From: JAZDRH01 sp047470865
GTDB taxonomy: Bacteria; Pseudomonadota; Gammaproteobacteria; Pseudomonadales; Pseudomonadaceae
DNA: 57,347 nt
Assembly: GCF_047470865.1 (NCBI RefSeq)
Contig: NZ_JAZDRH010000020.1
Location: 1 to 57,347 of the forward strand
Reading direction: 5' to 3'
Part shown: positions 34,785 to 43,921 of the stretch, piece by piece
How positions within the stretch are numbered: position 1 is the first letter of the stretch
Layout: every line of letters starts with the position of its first letter
The notes under the pieces: generated by a model
The model's database searches: none
What the model was told of the DNA's origin: nothing
The model's input: the letters and a program-made list of their open reading frames with translations, nothing else
Translations under genes and position numbers: made by a program

Positions 34785-37514
34785 ATGTTTGCGCCTTTAT
34801 TCAGAAAAATCTTTGGAAGCAAAAACGACCGCGAAGTAAAACGCATGTTGAAAACCGTTAAGGTTGTGAATGCGTTTGAGGATGAGCTAAAAACTCTATC
34901 TGATACAGAGCTGCAAGCTAAGACTTTAAGCTTTCGTGAACGCCTAGGAAAAGGCGAAATACTTGAACAAATTTTACCTGAAGCCTTTGCGGTTTGTCGT
35001 GAGGCCAGCCGCCGCGTTATGGGAATGCGTCACTTTGACGTACAGTTGATTGGTGGTATGGCATTGCATGAAGGCAAAATCGCCGAGATGCGTACGGGTG
35101 AAGGTAAAACCTTAGTAGGTACTTTAGCCGTTTATTTAAATGCACTCAGTGGTAAAGGTGTTCATGTCGTTACAGTTAACGATTATTTGGCACGTCGTGA
35201 CGCCAACTGGATGCGCCCGCTTTATGAATTTTTGGGCTTGACGGTAGGTGTGGTTGTACCTTTTCAGTCGCCTGAAGAAAAGCATGCAGCTTATCGCTGC
35301 GATATTACTTATGGCACAAATAACGAGTTCGGCTTTGACTACTTGCGCGACAATATGGCATTTAGTTTGGAAGACAAATTCCAGCGCGAGCTAAACTTTG
35401 CAGTTGTCGATGAAGTTGACTCCATCTTAATTGACGAAGCACGTACACCGCTTATTATCTCTGGTCAGGCCGATGATAGCTCAGACTTATATCGCCAAAT
35501 TAACGAGCTAATACCCGCATTAACACGTCAAATTCAGGCCGAAGATGGCACAGTGACTACAGAAGGCCACTATGTATTAGACGAGAAAAACCGTCAAGCT
35601 GAGCTAACTGAACTTGGTCACGAATACATAGAAGATAAACTCAGCGAAAAAGGCTATTTGGCAGAAGGTGAGTCACTTTATTCAGCTAACAACCTAGGCT
35701 TATTAGCGCATGTGTATGCAGGTTTACGTGCACATAAGCTATTCCATAAAGATGTGGAATATATTGTTGAAAAAGGCCAGATTATTTTAGTTGATGAACA
35801 CACTGGTCGTACTATGCCAGGACGACGTTTGTCAGAAGGTTTACACCAAGCAATTGAAGCTAAAGAAGGTGTAGAGATTCAAGCTGAAACGCAAACTATG
35901 GCGTCAACTACCTTCCAAAATTACTTCCGTATTTATAATAAGCTGTCAGGCATGACAGGTACTGCCGATACTGAAGCCTTTGAGTTCCGCCAAATTTACG
36001 GTTTGGACGTATTGGTTATTCCAACTCACCGTCCTATCGCACGTAAAGATTACAATGACCTTATTTATTTAAATACGGAAGATAAATTCAACGCCATCAT
36101 TAAAGACATTGAAGAAACACGCAAACAAGGTCGCCCTGTTCTGGTAGGTACAGCTTCTGTAGAAAGTTCAGAGTATGTATCGAGCTTGTTGAAAAAAGCA
36201 GGTATTGAGCATAACGTACTTAACGCTAAACAGCATGAGTCAGAAGCGGATATTATTGCTCAAGCAGGACGTGCTGGAGCTGTTACTATTGCCACCAATA
36301 TGGCAGGGCGTGGTACTGATATTTTGCTAGGTGGTAACTGGGAAGCAGAAATTGCCAAACTAGAAGAGCCAAGCCAAGCGCAGATTGACAAAATTAAACA
36401 AGATTGGGCTGAACGCCATCAAAAAGTTTTAGATGCGGGTGGTTTGCATGTAATTGCCTGTGAACGCCATGAATCGCGCCGTATCGACAACCAGCTACGT
36501 GGTCGTGCTGGGCGTCAAGGTGACCCTGGCTCAAGCCGTTTTTATCTTTCTCTTGAAGATAACCTGATGCGTATCTTCGCCTCAGAGCGTGTGATTAACC
36601 TTATGAAAACGCTAGGTATGAAGCCTGGTGAAGCGATTGAACATGGTATGGTTAGCCGTGCTATTGAGAACGCGCAGCGCAAAGTAGAAGGCCGTAACTT
36701 CGATATTCGTAAGCAACTACTTGAATACGATGATGTCGCTAACGAACAACGTAAAGTGATTTACCGTATGCGTGACTCTTTACTTGAAGAAGCGGATATT
36801 GGTGAAACTATTCAAGCCTTCCGTGCTGAAGCCTTGGCGCGAGTAGTGTCAGGCTATATTCCTCCGCAGTCACTACCTGAACAATGGAATGTACCTGGGT
36901 TAGAGGAAGCACTGAAAACAGATTTTGCTATTGATCTGCCTATCCAACAATGGCTAGATGAAGACAATACACTTTACGAAGAAACCTTAATCGAACGTAT
37001 TGGCCAAGCGATTGCAGCAGAATATCAAGCTAAAGAAGATCAAGTAGGCAGTGAAGGCTTACGTGATTTTGAAAAGCAAATTGTGCTGCGTGTGCTAGAC
37101 AATTTATGGAAAGATCACTTAGCCACTATGGATCACCTGCGTAAAGGTATTCATTTGCGTGGTTATGCACAGAAAAATCCGAAACAAGAATATAAGCGCG
37201 AGTCTTTTGCTTTATTCCAAGAGTTATTGGAATCGATTAAGCAAGACGCTATTCGTATTCTTTCTCATGTGCAAATTCGCCAGCAAGATCCAGAAGAAGA
37301 GCAAGCACGTTTACGTGCAGAGGCACAACAGCGCGCAGCACAAGCTCAGTATCGCCATGAAGCCTATGCAGAAGAAGGTGATGAGGATAATGCGGAAGAA
37401 CAACCCACTCAGCCCGTGACTTTTCAACGTGTTGGCCCTAAAGTAGGGCGCAATGATCCGTGTACCTGTGGCTCGGGTAAAAAATACAAACAATGTTGCG
37501 GTAAAATTCAATAA
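34785..37514 (+). CDS. secA: Protein translocase ATPase SecA
   Basis: 909 residues. Walker A MRTGEGKTL near 101-109, DEVDSILIDEARTPLIISG near 208-226, DEAD-type motor II with GRAGRQGDPGSS near 570, and a C-terminal zinc finger CTCGSGKKYKQCC at the end that binds SecB and lipid. It drives preproteins through SecYEG. It has a 200-bp upstream gap with a possible TAGAAT -10 near 34713; I found no SecM-like arrest gene there. Confidence 0.98.
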   Translation: MFAPLFRKIFGSKNDREVKRMLKTVKVVNAFEDELKTLSDTELQAKTLSFRERLGKGEILEQILPEAFAVCREASRRVMGMRHFDVQLIGGMALHEGKIAEMRTGEGKTLVGTLAVYLNALSGKGVHVVTVNDYLARRDANWMRPLYEFLGLTVGVVVPFQSPEEKHAAYRCDITYGTNNEFGFDYLRDNMAFSLEDKFQRELNFAVVDEVDSILIDEARTPLIISGQADDSSDLYRQINELIPALTRQIQAEDGTVTTEGHYVLDEKNRQAELTELGHEYIEDKLSEKGYLAEGESLYSANNLGLLAHVYAGLRAHKLFHKDVEYIVEKGQIILVDEHTGRTMPGRRLSEGLHQAIEAKEGVEIQAETQTMASTTFQNYFRIYNKLSGMTGTADTEAFEFRQIYGLDVLVIPTHRPIARKDYNDLIYLNTEDKFNAIIKDIEETRKQGRPVLVGTASVESSEYVSSLLKKAGIEHNVLNAKQHESEADIIAQAGRAGAVTIATNMAGRGTDILLGGNWEAEIAKLEEPSQAQIDKIKQDWAERHQKVLDAGGLHVIACERHESRRIDNQLRGRAGRQGDPGSSRFYLSLEDNLMRIFASERVINLMKTLGMKPGEAIEHGMVSRAIENAQRKVEGRNFDIRKQLLEYDDVANEQRKVIYRMRDSLLEEADIGETIQAFRAEALARVVSGYIPPQSLPEQWNVPGLEEALKTDFAIDLPIQQWLDEDNTLYEETLIERIGQAIAAEYQAKEDQVGSEGLRDFEKQIVLRVLDNLWKDHLATMDHLRKGIHLRGYAQKNPKQEYKRESFALFQELLESIKQDAIRILSHVQIRQQDPEEEQARLRAEAQQRAAQAQYRHEAYAEEGDEDNAEEQPTQPVTFQRVGPKVGRNDPCTCGSGKKYKQCCGKIQ

Positions 37515-37535
37515 CTGCAGTTGTTCAGTAAATTA

Positions 37536-37565
37536 GCGCCGCATACTGGTTATGCGGCGTTTTCA
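37536..37565 (+). terminator. Terminator after secA
   Basis: CGCCGCATA at 37537-37545, five-base loop, TATGCGGCG at 37551-37559, then TTTT and a broken T-rich tail. It lies 22 bp after the secA stop and just before the argJ ribosome site, so argJ may have reduced read-through. Confidence 0.8.
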
Positions 37566-37595
37566 TTTTTGGCTGATAACATCAAGGAGATCAGC

Positions 37596-38813
37596 ATGGC
37601 GGTAGGTTTAGCACCATTGGCAACCCTGCATCCTGTAGCAGGCTTTGAGTTAGGCATAGCCAGTGCAGGCATTAAGAAAGAGGGTCGCAAAGATGTGGTA
37701 GTTATGCGCTGTGCTCAAGGCTCAAGTGTAGCTGGCGTCTATACACAGAACGCATTTTGCGCAGCGCCCGTTCAGTTATGCAAAGCGCGTAAAGAAAATG
37801 AGATTGCATACCTTGTGGTTAATACAGGAAATGCAAATGCGGCAACGGGAGAACTCGGTTTACAAGCAGCGCAGCAAGTTTGCTCTGCTTTGGCTGAGCG
37901 TGTAGGTGTTACTGCAGAACAAATTTTGCCTTTTTCTACAGGTGTTATTGGTGAGCCGCTACCTGTGGAAAAAATTACTAACGCCTTAGATGCAGCCTTG
38001 GCCGACTTAAAACCAAATAACTGGGCGCACGCCGCTGAAGGGATAATGACGACTGATACCTTGCCTAAAGCAGCCAGTCGTCAGTTTCAGCATAATGGCG
38101 TCACCTTTACGCTTACTGGTATGAGTAAAGGCGCTGGCATGATACGTCCTAACATGGCAACTATGTTGGGTTATATCGCAACAGATATAGGTATTGAGCA
38201 AAAACTATTGCAATCGCTGATTAAAGAAGTGGCTAATAAGTCCTTTAACCGCATCAGTATTGATGGCGATACCTCAACTAACGACTCCTTTATTGTGGTT
38301 GCCACAGGTAAAGCGAGTGCCGATAAAATCACGGATACAACTACCAAACTATATGAATTGTTTCGTGAGCAACTAATCGACTTAGCTAAAGAGTTAGCAC
38401 AAGCCATTGTGCGCGACGGTGAAGGTGCTACTAAGTTTGTAACAGTGCAGGTTAATGGCGGAAAAACAGCTCAAGAATGCTTGGATGTGGCTTATGCTAT
38501 TGCGCACTCGCCTTTAATTAAAACGGCTCTTTTTGCTTCTGATCCAAACTGGGGACGTATTGCTTGCGCTGTAGGCTATGCAGGTGTGCCCGATTTAGAT
38601 AGCCGTCAGGTAGATATTTATTTAGATGATGTTCAGATTGTTGAGTCTGGCGGTCGTGCGGCTAGTTATACCGAGGAGCAGGGGGCTGCAATTATGCAGC
38701 AAGCTGAAATTAGCATTCGTATTGAATTGGCACGCGGTACTTTTAGCGAAACCTTGTGGACCACAGATTTATCTTACGAGTACGTCCGAATTAACGCTGA
38801 TTATCGTTCTTAA
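37596..38813 (+). CDS. argJ: Bifunctional glutamate N-acetyltransferase / amino-acid acetyltransferase
   Basis: 405 residues. The autocleavage site of ArgJ is visible as RPNMATMLGYI near 183-193, where Thr becomes the N-terminal nucleophile of the beta chain; GMSKGAGMI precedes it. It recycles acetyl groups in arginine synthesis. ATG 37596 follows AAGGAGA at 37584-37590; the longer frame from 37521 runs through the secA terminator and is rejected. Confidence 0.96.
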   Translation: MAVGLAPLATLHPVAGFELGIASAGIKKEGRKDVVVMRCAQGSSVAGVYTQNAFCAAPVQLCKARKENEIAYLVVNTGNANAATGELGLQAAQQVCSALAERVGVTAEQILPFSTGVIGEPLPVEKITNALDAALADLKPNNWAHAAEGIMTTDTLPKAASRQFQHNGVTFTLTGMSKGAGMIRPNMATMLGYIATDIGIEQKLLQSLIKEVANKSFNRISIDGDTSTNDSFIVVATGKASADKITDTTTKLYELFREQLIDLAKELAQAIVRDGEGATKFVTVQVNGGKTAQECLDVAYAIAHSPLIKTALFASDPNWGRIACAVGYAGVPDLDSRQVDIYLDDVQIVESGGRAASYTEEQGAAIMQQAEISIRIELARGTFSETLWTTDLSYEYVRINADYRS

Positions 38814-38821
38814 CTCATCAC

Positions 38822-38849
38822 ACCTACTGCTAATTAGCCAGCAGTAGGT
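38822..38849 (+). repeat. Perfect 10-bp inverted repeat before the Nudix-ThiE gene
   Basis: ACCTACTGCT at 38822-38831 and AGCAGTAGGT at 38840-38849 pair perfectly around an 8-base loop. There is no T-tract; the AGGAG ribosome site begins one base after the stem. It could be a weak terminator for argJ, an RNA-processing site or a structure affecting translation of the next gene. Confidence 0.7.
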
Positions 38850-38860
38850 TAGGAGAAAAC

Positions 38861-39805
38861 ATGAGTCAAGCATTGCATGTAGCTGTTGCAGTGATTAGAA
38901 ATGCTCAGCAACAGGTACTATTGTCATTTCGTGCGAAAAAGAAACATCAGGGCGGCTTGTGGGAGTTCCCAGGTGGTAAAGTAGAGCAAGGTGAGACAGT
39001 TACGCAGGCATTAAAGCGAGAGCTGGAAGAAGAGCTTGGAATTAGTGTTCAGCAAAGCCATCCGCTTATTCAAGTGCGCCATACATATCCAGAGCTAACA
39101 GTACTGTTAGATGTGCATGAAGTCACAGCTTTTTTAGGAGAACCTTCCGGAAAAGAAGGGCAGCCGATTAAATGGGTTGAGCAGCAAGCGCTAACAGACT
39201 ATGAATTTCCAGCAGCCAACGCAGCTATAGTGCAGGCCGCGCAATTGCCAAAACATTATGCTATTACGCCCCATGGTTTAACGGATACTCAGGTGTTAGC
39301 AGGTGTCGCTAGGTTACTAGAACAAGGTATAAAACTGATTCAATGGCGTGATCCACAACGATCAACTAAAGCCTATCAGGATTTAATTGAACCTTTACTG
39401 AGCTTATGTGATGGCGCAGGAGCGCGCTTGGCGGTAAAAAGTGAAAATGCCCCTTGGACCTATTACCCGCAGCTAATTTGGCATTTAACCAGCCAGCAAT
39501 TACAATATTTTGCTCAGCAAAAAATCATTAAAAATGGCTTGTTAGCAGCTTCCTGCCATAACGCGCATGAAATAGCGTTAGCTAACCAATTAGCGGTCGA
39601 CTTTGTGACCTTATCACCTGTTTTGGCAACAGCCACTCATCCTGATATTAATCCATTAGGGTGGACGAAAGTGCAAGAACTTATAAGTCAAGCAAAGATG
39701 CCCGTGTTTGTTTTAGGTGGCTTAGCTGCTGAAGATGTTGCCCAAGCACAAAAAAGCGGCGCTCAAGGTATCGCCGCTATTCGTAGCCTATGGCCAGTCA
39801 CTTAA
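38861..39805 (+). CDS. MutT-like Nudix hydrolase fused to a degenerate ThiE-like domain
   Basis: 314 residues. Residues ~5-125 are a Nudix domain with a complete box, GGKVEQGETVTQALKRELEE then ELGI, like MutT, which removes 8-oxo-dGTP. Residues ~135-310 resemble thiamine-phosphate synthase (HGLTDTQ..., LIQWRDP, FVTLSPVLATATHP, VFVLGGL). The ThiE active-site stretch usually reading HLGQEDL is here HLTSQQL, so thiamine synthesis is doubtful. Such fusions follow secA-argJ in pseudomonads. AGGAG at 38851-38855 precedes the ATG. Its end overlaps the convergent adenosyltransferase by 4 bp. Confidence 0.88.
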   Translation: MSQALHVAVAVIRNAQQQVLLSFRAKKKHQGGLWEFPGGKVEQGETVTQALKRELEEELGISVQQSHPLIQVRHTYPELTVLLDVHEVTAFLGEPSGKEGQPIKWVEQQALTDYEFPAANAAIVQAAQLPKHYAITPHGLTDTQVLAGVARLLEQGIKLIQWRDPQRSTKAYQDLIEPLLSLCDGAGARLAVKSENAPWTYYPQLIWHLTSQQLQYFAQQKIIKNGLLAASCHNAHEIALANQLAVDFVTLSPVLATATHPDINPLGWTKVQELISQAKMPVFVLGGLAAEDVAQAQKSGAQGIAAIRSLWPVT

Positions 39806-40371
39806 ACGCGTGGTTGCCATAGTACCTCGTTGATATGTTGTCGCTTACCAATTAAGCGAGCGACAACAAAGAAAACATCAGATAAACGATTGATATAACT
39901 AAGAAGCTCGCTGCGAATGGGCTCTTGTTCATGCAGCAAAGCACAGCGTCGTTCTGCGCTACGTGCACTGCTACGGCAGATATGGGATTGCGCAATAGCA
40001 ATAGAACCAGCAGGTAAGATAAACTCCTCTAAAGGACCTACCTCTTGATTCCATTCATCCAATTTTTGCTCAAGCAATTCTATATCTGCTTGGGAAAGGC
40101 TTTCATAACCCGGCATGGCCAGCTCACCACCTATTTCAAATAAACGATGCTGGCATTCATGCAAAAGCACAATGATTTCGTTTAAGCCAGGCCACATCAC
40201 AAGATCCTCTGTGAGATGAGCCAGTAATAGCCCAAGTTGGCTGTTTACAGTATCTATTTCACCTATGGCTTCAATACGTGGATGTGCTTTACTAACACGG
40301 CTACCATCAGCCAGACCAGTCGTTCCTTGATCGCCTGTACGTGTATAAATTTTGCTTAAACGATATCCCAT
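39802..40371 (-). CDS. Cob(I)alamin adenosyltransferase, PduO type
   Basis: 189 residues. The N-terminal TRTGDQGTTGLADGSRV (about 9-25) is the ATP-binding motif of PduO-type enzymes, and ICRSSARSAERRCALL near 129-144 holds the conserved Arg-x-x-Glu-Arg element. It makes adenosylcobalamin from cob(I)alamin and ATP. It is 7 bp downstream of panE on the same strand. No cobalamin genes are nearby, so it may serve salvage. Confidence 0.9.
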   Translation of the reverse strand: MGYRLSKIYTRTGDQGTTGLADGSRVSKAHPRIEAIGEIDTVNSQLGLLLAHLTEDLVMWPGLNEIIVLLHECQHRLFEIGGELAMPGYESLSQADIELLEQKLDEWNQEVGPLEEFILPAGSIAIAQSHICRSSARSAERRCALLHEQEPIRSELLSYINRLSDVFFVVARLIGKRQHINEVLWQPRV

Positions 40372-40378
40372 AGCATCC

Positions 40379-41305
40379 TCAGTTTACTGGTAGACCTAAG
40401 CTGTCAATTTTTTCGCATAACTGTTGATAGATCTTTCGAACGGCTGGCATTTCAACGTCAAGTTGCTTGGCTTTTTCGTAGGCGTAGCCAATCATATATT
40501 GCATTTCTGTGCGTCTGCCCCGTTTGATATCTTGTAGCATTGAGGATTGATTACGTGAGGTATCCTCAATGACTTGCCAAACTAAAGCGTGCAAATCAGC
40601 AGCGGCTTTAGGCTGTTTAGCGGCAATCATTAAATCTTGCAAATCATAAGCGAGCAGGTTGACCATATTTTGTGGTCGGGTTAGTTCGCCGTTAGAGCAT
40701 TCATGTAACGCAGTTAATGAGTTAATAATGCAATTAACACCTAGTTTGCGCCATAGGGTGGTTTCAATATCGTCAGTCCAGTCATAATTAAAACCGGCAC
40801 TTTTCCATTCGTCTAACCACTGCGGTTGCGCCTTGGGTTCACCAAAGTCACCTAGGCGAGTAACACCATGACCCGCCCAAATAACGCAGAAGGGCTCTTT
40901 TAAATAAGCGCCTTCGGTTGTTGCGCAGGCAATTAAACGAATATGAGGAAAAGCCTGCTGAATGGCCTGTTGACTACCTACACCGTTTTGCAATAACACT
41001 ATTTGTGTTTTATCAGTGAAACGATGGGCTACGCTTTTAACGGCATCTAAGGCATCATAGGCTTTTGTGCAGAGCACCAACTTAGTGATAGTGTCTTTGG
41101 CGCTAGCTAATTCAGCTTTAACTTGGTGTACGCTTGGTTCGACAGCAAGTGGGGAATCAAACAGTTGAATGGAAGCATGTTTTTGGAATGCTTTTAACTG
41201 CGCTTTATTACGCAGGATCAGGCGGGTATCAAGATGTTGCTGTAGGCGGGCTGCCCACAAACAACCAAGACTACCAGCGCCTAAAATATGCCATGGTGCG
41301 TTCAT
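40379..41305 (-). CDS. panE: 2-dehydropantoate 2-reductase family protein
   Basis: 308 residues. NADPH loop ILGAGSLGCLWAARL near 7-21, KAYD near 84-87, QNGVGSQ near 104-110, and LWRKLGVNCIINSLTAL near 186-202 with the catalytic Lys. It reduces ketopantoate to pantoate for coenzyme A. PanE-like paralogues exist, so pathway assignment is probable. It is transcribed divergently from yajQ, 107 bp away. Confidence 0.88.
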   Translation of the reverse strand: MNAPWHILGAGSLGCLWAARLQQHLDTRLILRNKAQLKAFQKHASIQLFDSPLAVEPSVHQVKAELASAKDTITKLVLCTKAYDALDAVKSVAHRFTDKTQIVLLQNGVGSQQAIQQAFPHIRLIACATTEGAYLKEPFCVIWAGHGVTRLGDFGEPKAQPQWLDEWKSAGFNYDWTDDIETTLWRKLGVNCIINSLTALHECSNGELTRPQNMVNLLAYDLQDLMIAAKQPKAAADLHALVWQVIEDTSRNQSSMLQDIKRGRRTEMQYMIGYAYEKAKQLDVEMPAVRKIYQQLCEKIDSLGLPVN

Positions 41306-41412
41306 TGATTACATTAACTGGTTAGTTTTGAAATAGAGCGAATACAATAGCACTTATTGCGCCTGAGGTTTAGGCTATCTGTGTGAGATTTGTAAAAATT
41401 AATAGGTGAGTT

Positions 41413-41892
41413 ATGCCATCATTTGACATTGTTTCAGAGATTGATAAACACGAGCTACAGAACGCTGTAGATAATGCTGAAAAAGAGCTAGAGCGCCGGT
41501 ATGACCTGCGTGGAAAAGCTACAATTGAATGCAAGGAAAAAGAAATCACTCTGACAGCTGAGGCTGATTTTATGCTACAACAGGTGGTAGAGATAATTAA
41601 TATTTCACTCACCAAACGTAAAATAGATATTCAATGTGTAGAGCTTAAAGAGCCTTATGCTTCAGGTAAGGTGGTTAAGCAAGAGCTGACGGTTCGTGAA
41701 GGTATTGATAAAGAATTAGCCAAAAAAATTGTTGGCTTAATTAAAGACAGCAAAATTAAAGTACAGGCGGCTATTCAGGGTGAGCAAGTACGTGTCACAG
41801 GAAAAAAACGCGATGACTTGCAAGAAGTTATGGCATTACTTCGAGGCCAATCATTAGGCATGCCATTACAGTTTAATAACTTCCGTGATTAA
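41413..41892 (+). CDS. yajQ: YajQ family nucleotide-binding protein
   Basis: 159 residues, near the 160-163 usual for YajQ. MPSFDIVSEIDKHELQNAVDNA at the start and VRVTGKKRDDLQEVMALLR near the end are conserved. The two ferredoxin-like domains bind nucleotides; homologues in Pseudomonas and Xanthomonas bind cyclic di-GMP. GGTGAG precedes the ATG by five bases. Confidence 0.95.
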   Translation: MPSFDIVSEIDKHELQNAVDNAEKELERRYDLRGKATIECKEKEITLTAEADFMLQQVVEIINISLTKRKIDIQCVELKEPYASGKVVKQELTVREGIDKELAKKIVGLIKDSKIKVQAAIQGEQVRVTGKKRDDLQEVMALLRGQSLGMPLQFNNFRD

Positions 41893-41933
41893 GCAAGCAA
41901 AATAACTTACTAGGTATACATAAGAAAACTATT

Positions 41934-42323
41934 ATGGACAATTCAGAAATTCTATTAAAGTTAAAGGCTTTAAAAAAGGGAAATGTATATAGGACGCCAG
42001 ATAATGCTTTAGGCAAAGAGTTTTCTATTAAAGAGGTAACTGAGGAATGTGTTGTTTTAGATTCATCTAATAACAATGCTATCTATATATCAATAGATGC
42101 TTTTACTGCAGCCAATACATATCTGCATGAAAACAAGCATGATATAAACTCACCCGTTCCTTTAGGTGGTAGCCAAGGTGATGAGCAGGGTGGGGAACTA
42201 TGTAAGACAACAAGGGCATTAAATAAAAATGTTCGTTGTATTACTTATATTGTTCCTATTTTAGCTGAATTTGGAGCTGTTGCATTCACAGGTACTCGGC
42301 CAAATTCTTGCTGGTATATATAA
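41934..42323 (+). CDS. Uncharacterised two-part protein
   Basis: 129 residues, not recognised. Residues ~1-65 (KKGNVYRTPDN..., FSIKEVTEECVVL, AIYISIDAFTAANTYL) look like a small beta-rich module in which a protein stretch ends in a helix. After a polar linker (SPVPLGGSQGDEQGG) the last ~45 residues (RCITYIVPILAEFGAVAF, then GTRPNSCWYI) look like a winged-helix end, so the protein seems complete rather than cut. It is more AT-rich than its neighbours and has no clear ribosome site. It lies alone between yajQ and the mqo terminator; transfer is possible. Confidence 0.6.
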   Translation: MDNSEILLKLKALKKGNVYRTPDNALGKEFSIKEVTEECVVLDSSNNNAIYISIDAFTAANTYLHENKHDINSPVPLGGSQGDEQGGELCKTTRALNKNVRCITYIVPILAEFGAVAFTGTRPNSCWYI

Positions 42324-42400
42324 AAAATGGGGTCAGTTCAAACTAGTCGCCTCAAGTAAGAAATAAACGTGCCAGTTTTATAGATCAGTTGTTGTAGATA

Positions 42401-42430
42401 AAAAAGCCGAACACTAAGTTCGGCTTTTTT
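42401..42430. terminator. Bidirectional terminator between the unknown gene and mqo
   Basis: AAAAAGCCGAAC at 42401-42412 and GTTCGGCTTTTTT at 42418-42430 form a seven-pair GC stem flanked by A and T runs, so it can end transcripts from both strands. The mqo stop is 4 bp away. Confidence 0.92.
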
Positions 42431-42433
42431 GTT

Positions 42434-43921
42434 TTATGCCAGCTTGAGTAAGCTGTTTGAACGAGCCTGTACTTGGTGGTACAGCTGTGCATTGGTTTCT
42501 AGCTCTTTTAGTGGTGCAGGGAAAATCTTATTGAGTTTCTCTTGCCATTCATCAGAGGCTAGCTTGTCAGCAAAGCAACGCTTAATTAAATCAAGCATTA
42601 CAGAAACAGCTACAGAAGCCCCAGGCGAAGCGCCTAGTAGAGCTGCGAGGCTGCCATCTTCAGACGCAACAAGCTCAGTCCCAAATTGTAAAGAACCACC
42701 TTTATCTGCATCTTTTTTGATGATTTGTACGCGCTGACCTGCAATTTCAATGCGCCAATCTTTAGGATCCAGCTCAGGATAGAATTTGCGTAACGCATCA
42801 AGGCGTTGATTAAATGTTTGGCGCACTTCACTGATGAGGTACTTGGTTAAATCCATATTGTCGCGAGCAACGCATAACATGGGTTTTAAATTGCTTGGGC
42901 GTACCGAGAAGAATAAGTCGGTAAATGAGCCATTTTTCAAGAATTTTGTCGTAAATCCAGCAAAAGGGCCAAACAGTAGCGAAGTTTTACCATCAACTAC
43001 GCGTGTGTCTAAGTGTGGTACTGACATAGGCGGTGCATCAACGCCAGCAAGGCTGTAGACCTTGGCTTTATGTAATGCAGCAATATCAGGATTATCGCAG
43101 CGCAACCACTGGCCGCTAACTGGGAAGCCGCCATAGATTTTGCCTTCAGGAATACCAGATTTCTGCAGCAGGGTTAGCGCTGCGCCACCAGCACCTAAGA
43201 ACAGAAAGCGCGCTTGAATATCGCGTTTAGCGCCTGTGTCTAGGTTTTTGCTCGTAACATGCCAAATGCCGTCAATGCGCTTGATGGCAACGACTTTTTG
43301 GCGGTATGACTGTTTAGTACCTGGTTGCTGGGCTAAATAATCTAACAGTTGGCGAGTAAGTCCACCAAAGTTCACGTCAGAGCCATGCACTACACGAGTT
43401 GCAGCCATTTTTTGTTGAGGGTCGCGCCCCTTCATCATTAATGGCATCCACTCTTGTAGAGTGGTGAAGTCATCGGTGTACTCCATTTCGCTAAAAGCGT
43501 GGTGTTCTTTCATTACCTCGAAGCGCTTTTTGAGGAATGGAATATCTTTTTCCTCTTGTACAAAACTCATATGAGGTACAGGAGTAATAAAGTTGCGTGG
43601 ATCACCGAAGATGCCTGTCTCAACTAAGTGAGCCCAGAACTGTTTGGATTCTTCGAATTTGGCGTTGATATTGATCGCTTTGTTGGGAGAAATAGAACCA
43701 TCATTGGCTTGCGGTGTGTAATTTAATTCGCATAAACCCGCGTGACCGGTGCCAGCGTTGTTCCACGGGTTGGAGCTTTCCAGTGCTCCAGCTTCCATTT
43801 GTTCCACGATCTCCATGGTAAGGCTTGGATCAAGCTCTTTAAGTAAAACGGACAGCGTTGAACTCATGACGCCAGCTCCGACGAGCAGGACGTCCAACGT
43901 TGCGTGATTATCTTGCGCCAT
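42434..43921 (-). CDS. mqo: Malate:quinone oxidoreductase
   Basis: About 495 residues. FAD-binding LLVGAGVMSSTL near 11-22, NPWNNAGTGHAGLCELNYTP near 50-69 and a C-terminal GASPGASVAV stretch are typical of Mqo. This membrane-associated flavoenzyme oxidises malate to oxaloacetate and passes electrons to quinone. ATG 43921 (MAQDNHATL) follows GGAGA; the frame could extend to 43948 but that removes the ribosome site. It stands alone. Confidence 0.95.
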   Translation of the reverse strand: MAQDNHATLDVLLVGAGVMSSTLSVLLKELDPSLTMEIVEQMEAGALESSNPWNNAGTGHAGLCELNYTPQANDGSISPNKAININAKFEESKQFWAHLVETGIFGDPRNFITPVPHMSFVQEEKDIPFLKKRFEVMKEHHAFSEMEYTDDFTTLQEWMPLMMKGRDPQQKMAATRVVHGSDVNFGGLTRQLLDYLAQQPGTKQSYRQKVVAIKRIDGIWHVTSKNLDTGAKRDIQARFLFLGAGGAALTLLQKSGIPEGKIYGGFPVSGQWLRCDNPDIAALHKAKVYSLAGVDAPPMSVPHLDTRVVDGKTSLLFGPFAGFTTKFLKNGSFTDLFFSVRPSNLKPMLCVARDNMDLTKYLISEVRQTFNQRLDALRKFYPELDPKDWRIEIAGQRVQIIKKDADKGGSLQFGTELVASEDGSLAALLGASPGASVAVSVMLDLIKRCFADKLASDEWQEKLNKIFPAPLKELETNAQLYHQVQARSNSLLKLA

